Assembly: GCA_964527565.1 (NCBI GenBank) | Contig: CAZGOY010000034.1 | Location: 1-38,313, forward strand | Direction of reading: 5' to 3' | From: JAGXQV01 sp964527565 | Lineage (GTDB): Bacteria; Pseudomonadota; Gammaproteobacteria; Burkholderiales; Sulfuricellaceae | Length of the DNA stretch: 38,313 nt | Shown: piece by piece, positions 14,400 to 24,270 of the stretch | Layout of the letters: each line of letters begins with the position of its first letter | How positions within the stretch are numbered: position 1 is the first letter of the stretch | The notes under the pieces: model-generated | Databases searched by the model: none | Seen by the model: the letters and a program-made list of their open reading frames with translations, nothing else | What the model was told of the DNA's origin: nothing | Program-made: the position numbers and the translations under genes

Positions 14400-16406
14400 T
14401 CAACCGCGGATGAACAGCGTCATCAACGCGAGCACGCCGATCAGCATGGCAAACGCATAGTGGTAGATGTAACCGGTCTGGAGGTGACGGACCAACGCCG
14501 AGCACCAGCCTACCACGCGTGCCGTGCCGTTTACCAGGAAACCGTCGATCACCATGACGTCGCCGCCCTTCCACAGGCCACGGCCCAACAGGCGCGCGCC
14601 GCCGGCAAAAAACCAGTCGTTGAATTCGTCGAAGCCGTATTTCCTTTCGAGGATCATGGCGGGCAGGCTGAGCCGGGCCTTGATGCGCGCAGGCAGTTCG
14701 GGGCGCTGGATGTACAGGAACCAGGCCGTCGCCGCCCCGGAGAGCGCCAGCCAGAAAGGCAAGGTGGAAAGCGCGTGCAGCATCATGCCGAAAACGCCAT
14801 GGAAGGCTTCGGCCATGTGTGCCATGGCACCGTGCTCTGCGGAGATGACAATCGCCGTACCGAAATAATCGCCGAACAGGATGGGGCCGATCAGCCAACC
14901 CGCCGCCACCGAGGGGATCGCCAGCAACAGCAGCGGCACGGTGACGACCTTGGGCGACTCGTGTGGCTCGGCTGGAGCATGATGGTGCCCGTGAGCGTCG
15001 TGATGGCCGTGTGCGTCATTCTGCACATGGCGGAAGCGCTCCTCGCCGTGGAAAGTGTAGAACACCAGACGGAAGGAATAGAAGCCGCCGATGAAAACGC
15101 CGGCAAGTATCGCCAGATAGGCGAAGCCCGCGCCGGGAATCGCCGACAGGCCGACCGCCTCGATGATCGAATCCTTGGAGAAGAAACCGGCGAAAGGCGG
15201 CAGACCGGCATTGGCAAGGGCGCCGATGAGTACCGTGAAATAGGTGATCGGCATGTATTTCTTGAGGCCGCCCATGCGCCGCATGTCCTGCTCGTGGTGC
15301 ATGGCGATGATCACCGAACCGGCGCCGAGGAACAGTACCGCCTTGAAGAAGGCGTGGGTCATGAGGTGAAAGATTGCCGCCGAATAAGCCGAGGCGCCCA
15401 GCGCCACGGTCATGTAGCCCAACTGCGAAAGGGTGGAATAGGCAACCACGCGCTTGATGTCGGTCTGCACGATGGCGATCAGCGCCATGAACAGGGCAGT
15501 GATGGCGCCGATGACGATAACGAAGGACAGTGCGGCTTCGGAGAGCTCGAACAGCGGCGACATGCGCGCCACCATAAAGATGCCCGCCGTCACCATGGTG
15601 GCGGCGTGGATCAGGGCGGAAATCGGGGTGGGGCCTTCCATCGAGTCGGGCAGCCACACATGTAGCGGGAACTGCGCCGACTTGCCCATCGCGCCGACGA
15701 ACAGCAGGACGCAAATAGCCGTCAGGACGGAGACGGTCGCCCATTCGCGGTCCGCCACGAAAGTCAGGGTTTTGCCGGTCATTTCCGGCGCCTGGGCAAA
15801 CACCGCCGCGTAATCCAGGGTGCCGAACCAGGCCAGCACCAGGCCGATGCCCAGCAGGAAGCCAAAGTCGCCGACGCGGTTGACCAGAAACGCCTTGAGG
15901 TTGGCGTAGATCGCCGTCGGCCGGGTGTACCAGAAGCCGATCAGCAGATAAGACACCAGCCCCACCGCTTCCCAGCCGAAAAACAGCTGGACGAAATTGT
16001 TGGCCATCACCAGCATCAACATGGAGAAGGTGAACAGCGAAATATAGGCGAAGAAGCGCTGGTAGCCGGGGTCCTCCGCCATGTAGCCGATGGTATAGAT
16101 GTGCACCATCAGGGAGACGAAGGTCACCACCAGCATCATCAGCACGGTGAGCTGGTCGATCAGGAAGCCGACCTCGAAGCGCACATCGCCCATGGTCAGC
16201 CAGGTGTAGACCGTGCCGTTGAAGGTGTTGCCCTGCTGCACGTCCTGGAAGATCAGCAGCGACAACACGAAGGACAACGCCACTCCTAGAATGGTGACCC
16301 AGTGCGTTGCGCTGCGCCCGATGACACGCCCGAGCAGCCCGGCGACCAGCGCGCCGGCGAGGGGAGCAAGCGGGACCAGCAGGTAGAGTGTTTGCATGTC
16401 AGTCAT
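14400..16406 (-). CDS. nuoL: NADH-quinone oxidoreductase subunit L
   Basis: This 668-residue protein is the distal antiporter-like subunit with the long lateral helix at its C-terminus. Glu146 (FFGWEAVGLVSYLL) and the lysine in GAMGKSAQFPLHVWLPDSMEGPTP are the conserved channel residues; VKRVVAYST appears as IKRVVAYSTLSQLGYM. A loop after about residue 460 is strikingly His-rich (AHGHHDAHGHHHAPAEPH). The start codon lies 2 nt after the nuoK stop. A second in-frame ATG three codons later cannot be excluded. Confidence 0.97.
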   Translation of the reverse strand: MTDMQTLYLLVPLAPLAGALVAGLLGRVIGRSATHWVTILGVALSFVLSLLIFQDVQQGNTFNGTVYTWLTMGDVRFEVGFLIDQLTVLMMLVVTFVSLMVHIYTIGYMAEDPGYQRFFAYISLFTFSMLMLVMANNFVQLFFGWEAVGLVSYLLIGFWYTRPTAIYANLKAFLVNRVGDFGFLLGIGLVLAWFGTLDYAAVFAQAPEMTGKTLTFVADREWATVSVLTAICVLLFVGAMGKSAQFPLHVWLPDSMEGPTPISALIHAATMVTAGIFMVARMSPLFELSEAALSFVIVIGAITALFMALIAIVQTDIKRVVAYSTLSQLGYMTVALGASAYSAAIFHLMTHAFFKAVLFLGAGSVIIAMHHEQDMRRMGGLKKYMPITYFTVLIGALANAGLPPFAGFFSKDSIIEAVGLSAIPGAGFAYLAILAGVFIGGFYSFRLVFYTFHGEERFRHVQNDAHGHHDAHGHHHAPAEPHESPKVVTVPLLLLAIPSVAAGWLIGPILFGDYFGTAIVISAEHGAMAHMAEAFHGVFGMMLHALSTLPFWLALSGAATAWFLYIQRPELPARIKARLSLPAMILERKYGFDEFNDWFFAGGARLLGRGLWKGGDVMVIDGFLVNGTARVVGWCSALVRHLQTGYIYHYAFAMLIGVLALMTLFIRG

Positions 16407-16408
16407 GT

Positions 16409-16714
16409 TCAGCCCTTGAGTTGGTCCAGATCATCCACGTTGATGGTCTGCAGGTTGCGGAACAACGCGACCAGAATCGCTAGGCCGATGGCCGATTCAG
16501 CTGCCGCCACGGTGAGGATGAAGAAGACGAACACCTGACCCGACGTATCGTTCAGATAATGGGAAAAGGCGACGAAGTTCATGTTCACCGCCAGCAGCAT
16601 CAGCTCGATAGCCATCAGGATCACGATCAGGTTGCGGCGGTTGAGGAAAATCCCGACCACGCTGAGGGTGAACAACAGGGCGCCGAGGATCAGGTAATGG
16701 GTCAGGCCTACCAT
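16409..16714 (-). CDS. nuoK: NADH-quinone oxidoreductase subunit K
   Basis: This is a 101-residue subunit with three transmembrane helices. The two glutamates needed for proton translocation are present as Glu37 (LMAIELMLLAVN) and Glu73 (AAAESAIGLAI). NuoK is equivalent to mitochondrial ND4L and to MrpC and sits in the E-channel beside NuoJ. The length matches the family. Confidence 0.97.
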   Translation of the reverse strand: MVGLTHYLILGALLFTLSVVGIFLNRRNLIVILMAIELMLLAVNMNFVAFSHYLNDTSGQVFVFFILTVAAAESAIGLAILVALFRNLQTINVDDLDQLKG

Positions 16715-16748
16715 TGGAATGCTCCCGCTAGGGTGATCTGCATGTTTT

Positions 16749-17363
16749 TCATTCTTTGCCTCCAGCCTTCTCGGACGGCATGGAAACCATGCGGATGCGA
16801 TCGGCGCGGCGCACCTTGACCTGCTCTCCCGGATCCTGGTGCTTGGTGTTCTTGCGGCGGCGCAGGGTGATGGCGATGGCCGCCACGATGGCGATCAGCA
16901 ATACCACCGCAGCCAATTCGAAGGGATAGACATAATCGGTATAAAGCAGGCGCCCGAGTTCTTTGGTGTTGCTGTAATCCGCGCCGTGGCGCTGCTGAAG
17001 CTGGGTGAATTCCGGGATAAAGCGCTTGCGCGACAGCACCAGCACCATTTCCATCACCATCAGGCCGCCCACCAGCGCGGCCAGCGGCAAGCTCTCGCGG
17101 AACCCATGGCGCAGACGGCGGAAATCCAGGTCCATCATCATCACCACGAAAAGGAACAGCACCATCACCGCACCGATATAAACCAGCACCAGCGCAATCG
17201 CCAGGAACTCGGCCTCCAGCATCAGCCACAGTCCGGCGGCGGTGAAGAAGGCCAACACCAGGAACATCGCCGCATGCACCGGATGGCGCGCGGTAATCAC
17301 GCGCAGCCCGGCGAATAGCAGGATGCTGGCGAGAAAGTAGAAAATCAGTGTTTCAATATTCAT
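16749..17363 (-). CDS. nuoJ: NADH-quinone oxidoreductase subunit J
   Basis: This is a 204-residue ND6-type subunit with five transmembrane helices. Signature stretches are RHPVHAAMFLVLAFF and AIALVLVYIGAVMVLFLFVVMM, which includes the pi-bulge helix. The last 40 residues are a hydrophilic, basic tail. NuoJ links quinone-site movements to the antiporter chain. It lies 34 nt from nuoI and nuoK. Confidence 0.96.
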   Translation of the reverse strand: MNIETLIFYFLASILLFAGLRVITARHPVHAAMFLVLAFFTAAGLWLMLEAEFLAIALVLVYIGAVMVLFLFVVMMMDLDFRRLRHGFRESLPLAALVGGLMVMEMVLVLSRKRFIPEFTQLQQRHGADYSNTKELGRLLYTDYVYPFELAAVVLLIAIVAAIAITLRRRKNTKHQDPGEQVKVRRADRIRMVSMPSEKAGGKE

Positions 17364-17397
17364 GGTCTAGTCCGGTTCCCGTTCAACGGTGACAGTT

Positions 17398-17886
17398 TTA
17401 ACGGTATTTGGCGTCTGCCGCCCTGTCCCTGGCGATTTGCTCTTCGTTCCTGTCGCCCACCGCCAGCAGTTTTTCCTTGGTGTAGAGCAGGTCGCCGCGC
17501 GATTCGCCGTGATAATCGAAAATGCGTGTTTCGACGATGGCATCGACCGGGCAGGATTCCTCGCAGAAACCGCAGAAAATGCACTTGGTCAGGTCAATGT
17601 CATAGCGCGTGGTGCGGCGCGAACCGTCCTCGCGCTGCGCGAGATCGATGGAAATCGCCAGTGCCGGACACACGGTCTCGCACAGTTTGCAGGCGATGCA
17701 GCGTTCCTCGCCATTGGGGTAACGGCGCAGGGCGTGCAGGCCACGGAAGCGCGCCGACATCGGCGTGCGTTCCTCGGGGAACTGAATGGTGATCTTGCGC
17801 GCGAACATGTAGCGCCCGGTCAGCGCCATGCCCTTGAGCAGTTCCACCAGCAGGAAGGTTGAAAGGAAATTCTTGATACGGTCCAT
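17398..17886 (-). CDS. nuoI: NADH-quinone oxidoreductase subunit I (two 4Fe-4S clusters)
   Basis: This is a 162-residue peripheral subunit. Two ferredoxin-type motifs provide clusters N6a and N6b: Cys63/66/69/73 (CIACKLCETVCP) and Cys102/105/108/112 (CIFCGFCEESCP). They pass electrons from NuoG to the N2 cluster in NuoB. An N-terminal amphipathic helix anchors it to the membrane arm. The start 19 nt after nuoH agrees with the family. Confidence 0.97.
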   Translation of the reverse strand: MDRIKNFLSTFLLVELLKGMALTGRYMFARKITIQFPEERTPMSARFRGLHALRRYPNGEERCIACKLCETVCPALAISIDLAQREDGSRRTTRYDIDLTKCIFCGFCEESCPVDAIVETRIFDYHGESRGDLLYTKEKLLAVGDRNEEQIARDRAADAKYR

Positions 17887-17904
17887 GATCTCTAGCCTCC
17901 GCCT

Positions 17905-18945
17905 TTAGTGGAACAGGTAGCCGTAAGGCGTCTGCATCATGGCGCCGACCACCAGGATCCACACCAGCGTTACTGGAATCAGCACTTTCCAGCCCAGGCG
18001 CATGATCTGGTCGTAGCGGTAGCGCGGGAAGGTGGCGCGGAACCATAGGAACAGGAACAACACGAAACACACTTTGCCGATCAGCCAGAAAAATCCGGGT
18101 ATCCAGGTAAAGGGCGCAACATCAAACAGCGGGTTCCAACCGCCGAGGAACATCAGGCTGGTGAGCGTGGCCACCAGGATCATGTTGGCGTATTCGGCAA
18201 GGAAGAACACCGCAAAGGCCATGCCGGAGTATTCCACGTGGAAACCGACGATTTCCGATTCGCCTTCCACCACGTCGAACGGCGCGCGGTTGGTTTCCGC
18301 CACGCCGGCGATCAGGTAGACGATGAACAGCGGGAACAGCGGCAGCCAGTACCAGTTGAGGAAGCCGCCCTGTTGTCCCTGAACGATCTGCACCAGATTC
18401 AGGCTTTGCGCCGCCATCAACACCCCGACCAGGGCAAAGCCCATGGCGATTTCGTAGGCGACGATCTGTGCAGCGGCGCGCATACCGCCGAGTAAAGCGT
18501 ATTTGGAGTTGGAGGCCCAACCCGCCAGCACGATGCCATACACCCCCATCGAGGTGATACCCATGATGTACAGGAGGCTCGCGTCGATATCGGCCAGCAC
18601 CAGTTCCGGCGAGAACGGCACCACCGCCCACGCCGCCAACGCCGGGGCAATCGCCAGAATCGGACCGAGAATGAACAGCGCCTTGTTGGCGCCGCTGGGC
18701 ATGATGATTTCCTTGGTCATCAGTTTGAGTGCGTCGGCGATGGGCTGCAACCAGCCTTTCGGTCCGACGCGGTTGGGGCCGATACGCACCTGCATGTAGC
18801 CGATGATCTTGCGTTCGGCATAGGTGAGGTAGGCCACGCCCAACATCAGCGGTGCGACGATGGCGACGATTTTGGCCATGCTCCACACCAGCGGCCACAG
18901 CGGCCCGAGCAAGCCTTGCAACGTGGGAATGACGGTTTCAAACAT
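17905..18945 (-). CDS. nuoH: NADH-quinone oxidoreductase subunit H
   Basis: This is a 346-residue ND1-type subunit with about eight transmembrane helices. It has the conserved YAERKIIGYMQVRIGPNRVG motif and the quinone-tunnel loops (AETNRAPFDVVEGESEIVGF, FAVFFLAEYANM). NuoH forms the membrane side of the quinone chamber and the start of the E-channel. It lies 4 nt after the nuoG stop. Confidence 0.97.
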   Translation of the reverse strand: MFETVIPTLQGLLGPLWPLVWSMAKIVAIVAPLMLGVAYLTYAERKIIGYMQVRIGPNRVGPKGWLQPIADALKLMTKEIIMPSGANKALFILGPILAIAPALAAWAVVPFSPELVLADIDASLLYIMGITSMGVYGIVLAGWASNSKYALLGGMRAAAQIVAYEIAMGFALVGVLMAAQSLNLVQIVQGQQGGFLNWYWLPLFPLFIVYLIAGVAETNRAPFDVVEGESEIVGFHVEYSGMAFAVFFLAEYANMILVATLTSLMFLGGWNPLFDVAPFTWIPGFFWLIGKVCFVLFLFLWFRATFPRYRYDQIMRLGWKVLIPVTLVWILVVGAMMQTPYGYLFH

Positions 18946-18949
18946 CGGA

Positions 18950-21241
18950 TTACGCCCTTTCCACCGTGATTTCGTCGAACAATCCGCCCAGTGCGGCCAC
19001 TTCCAAGCTGCCGACGGCTATGCGCACGCAATTTTCCGGCAGGCGGTCGTCGCGTGCCGCCGGAAGGGTGACGCTGCCCCCCTTCTGGGAAGCTTTAACT
19101 TGTTCGCCGACGGCGACACCCAGCTTGGTCAGCAAATTGCCATGCATGACTGCGCGGGTAACGGCGGCATGGGTTTTCTGTAGCGCGCTGGCGCGGCGCA
19201 CGATGGCATCGGCATGGTAGGCTGAAACGTCACCAATACGCTGCAAGCCTTGAGCGGGGACGGATGCCGCCGAACTGGCGGCTTTTAGCGTGTTGTTCAG
19301 TTGTACTGTGACGACGCCGCTGGCGAGTGCCTCGGCGTATACCTGTTCGCTGCTCTCGAAAGCGAACCCTTCCAGTTCGAGCAGGTTGCCCAGCACGCGC
19401 AACACCTTCCAGGCGGGACGCGCTTCGCCCAGCGGTTTCACGGCGGCGGCGAACGACTGCGCGCGGCCTTCGGTGCTGATAAAGGTCCCTGAGGTTTCGG
19501 AAAACGGCGCGATGGGCAGCAGCACGTCGGCGCAATCCAGCAAGGCATCATTCCGGTAGGCGCACAAGGCCACTACCACGTCGGCTTCGCGCAACGCATT
19601 GACGGCCTGTGCCGTATTGTGCGCATCGCGCTCCGGTTCCACGCCCAGCAGGATCATGGCCTTCGGCGCGGCGGCCAGCATGGCTGCGGCATGCTTGCCG
19701 CCGGATTGCGGCACGGCCTGGGCGAGGTAACCCCCAACGCTGTTGGCGGCTTCGCCGAGGAAGCCCAGGCGGGCGCCGGAGAGTTCGGCGATCTGCTGCG
19801 CCAGCGCGTGCAGTTGCGCGTATTGCGGATGCTGTTGTGCCAGATTGCCGAGCAGCACTGCCTTGTGCTCGCCCTGCTTGAGCGTGGCCGCGATGGCCTG
19901 TCCGCTGGCATCGGCGGATTCGCCAGCCAGAGCGCGGCGTATCTGTTCGAGCGCCTGCGGCATGTCGGCGGGCGCGACGATGGCCTTGGCGGCGACCGGC
20001 ATCAGCAGGTCGTCGTCAAACGGGTTGACCAAGCTGACGGTAGCACCCTGGCGCGCCGCTTGGCGCAGGCGCAAGGCCAGCAGCGGGTGGTCGGCACGCA
20101 GGCTGGTTCCCACCAGCAGGACGCTATTTAACGCGGAAATGTCGGCAATCGCCATGCCCAGCCACGGCGCGCCCTGGCGGCTGGCGTCGGCGCTGAAATC
20201 GGCCTGGCGCAGGCGGAAATCGACGTTGTCGCTGCCCAGCGCACGGGTCAGTTTTTGCAGCAGATGGAGTTCTTCCAGAGTGGCGTGCGGGGTGGCCAGC
20301 GCACCGATTTCCGGCGCGCCGCGCTTGTCCCTGACGGCCTTGATTGCGCTGGCGGCAAAGTCCAGCGCATATTGCCAGTCGCATTCGCGCCACTGTTCAT
20401 TCTGCTTGATCATCGGGCGTGTCAGGCGATCTTCCGCGTTCAGCCCTTCGTAGGCGAAACGCTCGCGGTCGGACAGCCAGCATTCGTTGATGGCGTCGTT
20501 TTCGCGCGGCACCACGCGCACCACCTTGCCGTTCTTGCTGTGGATTTCGATATTGCTGCCCAGGCCGTCGTGCGGGCTGACCGAGGGCGCGCGGCGCAGC
20601 TCCCAGGAGCGTGCCTGGTAGCGGAACGGCAAGCTGGTGAGCGCGCCCACCGGGCACAGGTCGATCATATTGCCGGACAGTTCGGATTCGATGGCGTGGC
20701 CGAGGAAGGGGGTGATTTCCGAATGCTCGCCGCGGCCGATCTGCCCCATTTCCATGAGGCCGCCGATTTCCTGGCCGAAACGCACGCAACGGGTGCAATG
20801 GATGCAGCGCGTCATGTCGCTGGAGATCAAGGGGCCGAGGTTCTTGTTGAACACCACGCGCTTTTCTTCGTGGTAGCGCGATGCGCTCTTGCCGTAACCC
20901 ACCGCCAGGTCCTGTAACTGGCACTCGCCGCCCTGGTCGCAGATCGGGCAGTCGAGCGGATGATTGATGAGCATGAACTCCATCACCGCCTTTTGTGCCG
21001 CCAGCGCTTTGGTCGAGCGCGTTTGCACCTTCATGCCTTCCATTACCGGCGTGGCGCAGGCGGGCAGCGGCTTGGGCGCCTTTTCCACTTCGACCAAGCA
21101 CATGCGGCAGTTGGCGGCGACCGACAGTTTCCTGTGGTAACAGAAGCGCGGAATGTAGATGCCCGCCGCGTCGGCGGCGTCAATCACCGTGCTGCCGTCG
21201 GGAACGGTCAGCGCCTTGCCGTCAATTTCGATATTCGCCAT
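18950..21241 (-). CDS. nuoG: NADH-quinone oxidoreductase subunit G
   Basis: This is a 763-residue Fe-S subunit. The N-terminal [2Fe-2S] N1b ligands are Cys34, Cys45, Cys48 and Cys62. The HPLDCPICDQGGECQLQDLA and MTRCIHCTRCVRFGQEI motifs bind two 4Fe-4S clusters. A molybdopterin-oxidoreductase-like domain, catalytically empty in this family, fills residues from about 215 on. The extra N7 cysteines known from E. coli are not visible. The ATG at 21241 is chosen because it opens the ferredoxin fold and lies 4 nt after the nuoF stop; a longer in-frame extension would overlap nuoF. Confidence 0.97.
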   Translation of the reverse strand: MANIEIDGKALTVPDGSTVIDAADAAGIYIPRFCYHRKLSVAANCRMCLVEVEKAPKPLPACATPVMEGMKVQTRSTKALAAQKAVMEFMLINHPLDCPICDQGGECQLQDLAVGYGKSASRYHEEKRVVFNKNLGPLISSDMTRCIHCTRCVRFGQEIGGLMEMGQIGRGEHSEITPFLGHAIESELSGNMIDLCPVGALTSLPFRYQARSWELRRAPSVSPHDGLGSNIEIHSKNGKVVRVVPRENDAINECWLSDRERFAYEGLNAEDRLTRPMIKQNEQWRECDWQYALDFAASAIKAVRDKRGAPEIGALATPHATLEELHLLQKLTRALGSDNVDFRLRQADFSADASRQGAPWLGMAIADISALNSVLLVGTSLRADHPLLALRLRQAARQGATVSLVNPFDDDLLMPVAAKAIVAPADMPQALEQIRRALAGESADASGQAIAATLKQGEHKAVLLGNLAQQHPQYAQLHALAQQIAELSGARLGFLGEAANSVGGYLAQAVPQSGGKHAAAMLAAAPKAMILLGVEPERDAHNTAQAVNALREADVVVALCAYRNDALLDCADVLLPIAPFSETSGTFISTEGRAQSFAAAVKPLGEARPAWKVLRVLGNLLELEGFAFESSEQVYAEALASGVVTVQLNNTLKAASSAASVPAQGLQRIGDVSAYHADAIVRRASALQKTHAAVTRAVMHGNLLTKLGVAVGEQVKASQKGGSVTLPAARDDRLPENCVRIAVGSLEVAALGGLFDEITVERA

Positions 21242-21245
21242 ATTT

Positions 21246-22535
21246 TTAGACGCCGGAAACCAGGCACTTGCCGTGCTTGATGTGATGTTCGAATTCGTGG
21301 CGGTAAGCTTTAAGCATGCCTTGCACCGGCATGGCCGCCGCATCGCCCAGCGCGCAGATGGTGCGCCCCATGATGTTGCCCGCTACCGAATCCAGCAGGG
21401 CGAGGTCCTCATCGCGCCCCTGGCCGTGCTCGATGCGATGCACCACCCGGTACAGCCAGCCTGTGCCTTCGCGGCACGGCGTGCATTGGCCGCAGGATTC
21501 CTCGAAATAAAAGTAGGACAGACGCTCCAGCGCCTTGACCATGCACACCGTCTCGTCCATGACGATCACCGAGCCGGCGCCGAGCATGGAACCGGCCTTG
21601 GCGATGGAATCGTAGTCCATGGTCACGTCCATCATGATCTCGGCGGGCACTACCGGCACCGAGGAACCGCCGGGAATCACCGCTTTCAGCTTGTGGCCGT
21701 TGCGCACGCCGCCGGCCATTTCGAGCAAATCCTTGAAGGGGGTGCCCATGCCGATTTCGTAGTTGCCCGGCTTGTTGACGTGGCCGGAGACGGAAAAGAT
21801 CTTGGTGCCGCCGTTGTTGGGCTTGCCCAACTCCAGGAATTTCTGTCCGCCATTCTTGACAATATAGGGGATCGACGACAGCGTCTCGGTGTTGTTAATG
21901 GTGGTCGGCCTGCCATAGAGGCCGAAGCTCGCCGGGAACGGCGGCTTGAAGCGCGGCTGGCCCTTCTTGCCCTCGATGGATTCGAGCAGCGCGGTTTCCT
22001 CGCCGCACACGTAGGCGCCGTAGCCGTGGTGGGCGTGGATATCGAAATCCCAGCCCGAGCCGAGGATGTTCTTGCCCAGCAGGTTGGCGGCACGCGCTTC
22101 TTCCAGGGCGGCTTCGAAGCGCTCGTAGCACTCGAAGATTTCGCCGTGGATGTAGTTGTAGCCCGCCGTCGCACCCAGGGTGTAGCCGGCGATGATCATG
22201 CCTTCGATCAACTGGTGCGGGTTGTAGCGGACGATGTCCTTGTCCTTGAAGGTGCCCGGTTCGCCCTCGTCGGTGTTGCACACCACGTATTTTTCGCCGG
22301 GGAACTGGCGCGGCATGAAGCTCCACTTGAGCCCCGTCGGGAAGCCCGCGCCGCCGCGGCCGCGCAGGGCGCTGATCTTGACCTGGTTGATGATCTCCTC
22401 GGCCGGCATTTTCTCGGCGATGACCTTCTTTAGCGCGTCGTAGCCGCCGACCTTGAGGTAATTCTCCAGCTTCCACGATTCCGGCAGGTGGATGCTGTGG
22501 AAAATGACTTCGTTCAAGCCTTTAATGTCCGCCAT
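21246..22535 (-). CDS. nuoF: NADH-quinone oxidoreductase subunit F (NADH/FMN site)
   Basis: This is a 429-residue subunit. It has the NADH and FMN glycine-rich region (RGRGGAGFPTGLKWSFMP), the YVCGEETALLESIEG loop and the N3 cluster motif ESCGQCTPCREGTGW. It accepts hydride from NADH on FMN and starts the electron chain. The ATG at 22535 begins MADIKGLNE, 3 nt after the nuoE stop; the reading frame continues upstream only as an overlap with nuoE. Confidence 0.97.
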   Translation of the reverse strand: MADIKGLNEVIFHSIHLPESWKLENYLKVGGYDALKKVIAEKMPAEEIINQVKISALRGRGGAGFPTGLKWSFMPRQFPGEKYVVCNTDEGEPGTFKDKDIVRYNPHQLIEGMIIAGYTLGATAGYNYIHGEIFECYERFEAALEEARAANLLGKNILGSGWDFDIHAHHGYGAYVCGEETALLESIEGKKGQPRFKPPFPASFGLYGRPTTINNTETLSSIPYIVKNGGQKFLELGKPNNGGTKIFSVSGHVNKPGNYEIGMGTPFKDLLEMAGGVRNGHKLKAVIPGGSSVPVVPAEIMMDVTMDYDSIAKAGSMLGAGSVIVMDETVCMVKALERLSYFYFEESCGQCTPCREGTGWLYRVVHRIEHGQGRDEDLALLDSVAGNIMGRTICALGDAAAMPVQGMLKAYRHEFEHHIKHGKCLVSGV

Positions 22536-22537
22536 GA

Positions 22538-23011
22538 TTATTCCAGCCCCGCCAGGATTTCGTCGATGACCTGAGGCGTCAGCTTCACCTTCATCTTGTG
22601 GTTGTTGACGGTGAGCAGCGGCCCCTCGCCGCAGGAACCCATGCACTCCGACATCTTCAGGGTGAACTTGCCGTCCGGCGTGGTTTCACCGAAGCCGATG
22701 CCGAGCTTGTCCTGGATGTATTCGACCACGCTTTGCGCGCCCATCAGGCTGCACGGCAGGTTGGTGCAGACGGTCAGCTTGTATTTGCCGACCGGCTTGA
22801 GTTCGTACATGTTGTAGAAGGTCGCCACTTCCCACGCCGCGATGGCGGGGATTTGCAGGTAGCCGGCGACGAACTCGATGGTCTCGGGAGCCAGCCAGCC
22901 TTTTTCTTCCTGGGCGATGCGCAGCGCCGACATGGTCGCAGACTGCTTCTGCAGCGGCGGATATTTGGCGACTTCGCGGTCGATTCTTTTCAGCGATTCG
23001 GTCGAGAGCAT
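22538..23011 (-). CDS. nuoE: NADH-quinone oxidoreductase subunit E
   Basis: This is a 157-residue thioredoxin-fold ferredoxin. The [2Fe-2S] N1a ligands are Cys82, Cys87, Cys123 and Cys127 (CTNLPC and CMGSCGEGP). The N-terminal helical bundle binds NuoF. Its ATG overlaps the nuoD stop by one base (TAATG). Confidence 0.97.
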   Translation of the reverse strand: MLSTESLKRIDREVAKYPPLQKQSATMSALRIAQEEKGWLAPETIEFVAGYLQIPAIAAWEVATFYNMYELKPVGKYKLTVCTNLPCSLMGAQSVVEYIQDKLGIGFGETTPDGKFTLKMSECMGSCGEGPLLTVNNHKMKVKLTPQVIDEILAGLE

Positions 23012-24270
23012 TATCGGTCTATCTCTCCAAACACAATGTCGTAAGTACCCATCAGCGCCACCACATCGGCGATCATGTGACCGCGCGCCATCTCGTCCAT
23101 GGCGGCCATGTGGGCGAAGCCCGCTGCGCGGATCTTCATGCGGTAGGGCTTGTTGGCGCCGTCGGAAATCAGATAGATGCCGAATTCGCCCTTGGGGTGC
23201 TCGACGGCGGCATAGGCCTCGCCGGGCGGCACGTGGAAACCCTCGGTGAAGAGCTTGAAATGATGGATCAACTCTTCCATGTTTTCCTTCATTCCGGCGC
23301 GTGACGGCGGGGCAACCTTGTGGTCGTTGCTGATCACCGGACCGGGATTGACGCGCAGCCAGTCAACGCATTGCTTGATGATGCGGTTGGACTGGCGCAT
23401 TTCTTCCATGCGCACCAGATAACGGTCATAACAGTCGCCGTTGACGCCGACTGGAATGTCGAAATCCACCTTGTCGTAGACTTCGTAGGGCTGCTTCTTG
23501 CGCAGATCCCATTCGATGCCGGAGCCGCGGATCATCGGTCCGGTCAGGCCCAGCGCCAAGGCGCGCTCCGGGGTAACCACGCCGATGCCGACGGTGCGCT
23601 GTTTCCAGATGCGGTTGTCGGTCAGCAGGGTTTCGTATTCGTCGACATAGCCGGGGAAGCGCTGGGTAAAGTCGTCGATGAAGTCCAGCACCGAGCCGTG
23701 GCGGTTGAAGTTCATCCCGGCCACGTCTTTTTCGCTGTGCACCTTCATCTTGGCCGCATCGTACTGCGGCATGACATCGGGCAGATCGCGGTAAACGCCG
23801 CCGGGACGGTAGTAAGCGGCATGCAGGCGCGCGCCGGAAACCGCCTCGTAGACGTCCATCAGGTCTTCGCGTTCGCGGAAAGTGTAGAGGAACATCGTCA
23901 TGGCGCCGATGTCCAGGCCGTGCGCCCCCAGCCACAGCAGGTGGTTGAGGATGCGGGTGATCTCGTCGAACATCACGCGGATGTACTGAGCGCGCACCGG
24001 TACTTCGATGCCCAGCAGCTTCTCCACCGCCATCACGTAGGCGTGTTCGTTGCTCATCATCGACACATAGTCGAGACGATCCATGTAGGGCATGGCCTGC
24101 AGGAAGATCTTGTTCTCGGCGAGCTTCTCGGTGGCGCGATGCAGTAGGCCGATATGCGGGTCGGCGCGCTGCACCACCTCGCCGTCCAGTTCCAGCACCA
24201 AGCGCAATACGCCGTGCGCCGCCGGATGCTGGGGGCCGAAGTTCAAAGTGTAATTCTGGATTTCAGGCAC
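23011..24270 (-). CDS. nuoD: NADH-quinone oxidoreductase subunit D
   Basis: This 419-residue protein is the 49-kDa-type subunit lining the quinone pocket, with MNFGPQHPAAHGVLR-type N-terminus (LNFGPQHPAAHGVLRLVLEL) and the YVSMMSNEHAYVMAVEKLLGI region. The start codon is GTG (24270-24268), which overlaps the last bases of nuoC, so translation is probably coupled. It is not fused to NuoC, unlike in E. coli. Confidence 0.96.
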   Translation of the reverse strand: MPEIQNYTLNFGPQHPAAHGVLRLVLELDGEVVQRADPHIGLLHRATEKLAENKIFLQAMPYMDRLDYVSMMSNEHAYVMAVEKLLGIEVPVRAQYIRVMFDEITRILNHLLWLGAHGLDIGAMTMFLYTFREREDLMDVYEAVSGARLHAAYYRPGGVYRDLPDVMPQYDAAKMKVHSEKDVAGMNFNRHGSVLDFIDDFTQRFPGYVDEYETLLTDNRIWKQRTVGIGVVTPERALALGLTGPMIRGSGIEWDLRKKQPYEVYDKVDFDIPVGVNGDCYDRYLVRMEEMRQSNRIIKQCVDWLRVNPGPVISNDHKVAPPSRAGMKENMEELIHHFKLFTEGFHVPPGEAYAAVEHPKGEFGIYLISDGANKPYRMKIRAAGFAHMAAMDEMARGHMIADVVALMGTYDIVFGEIDR

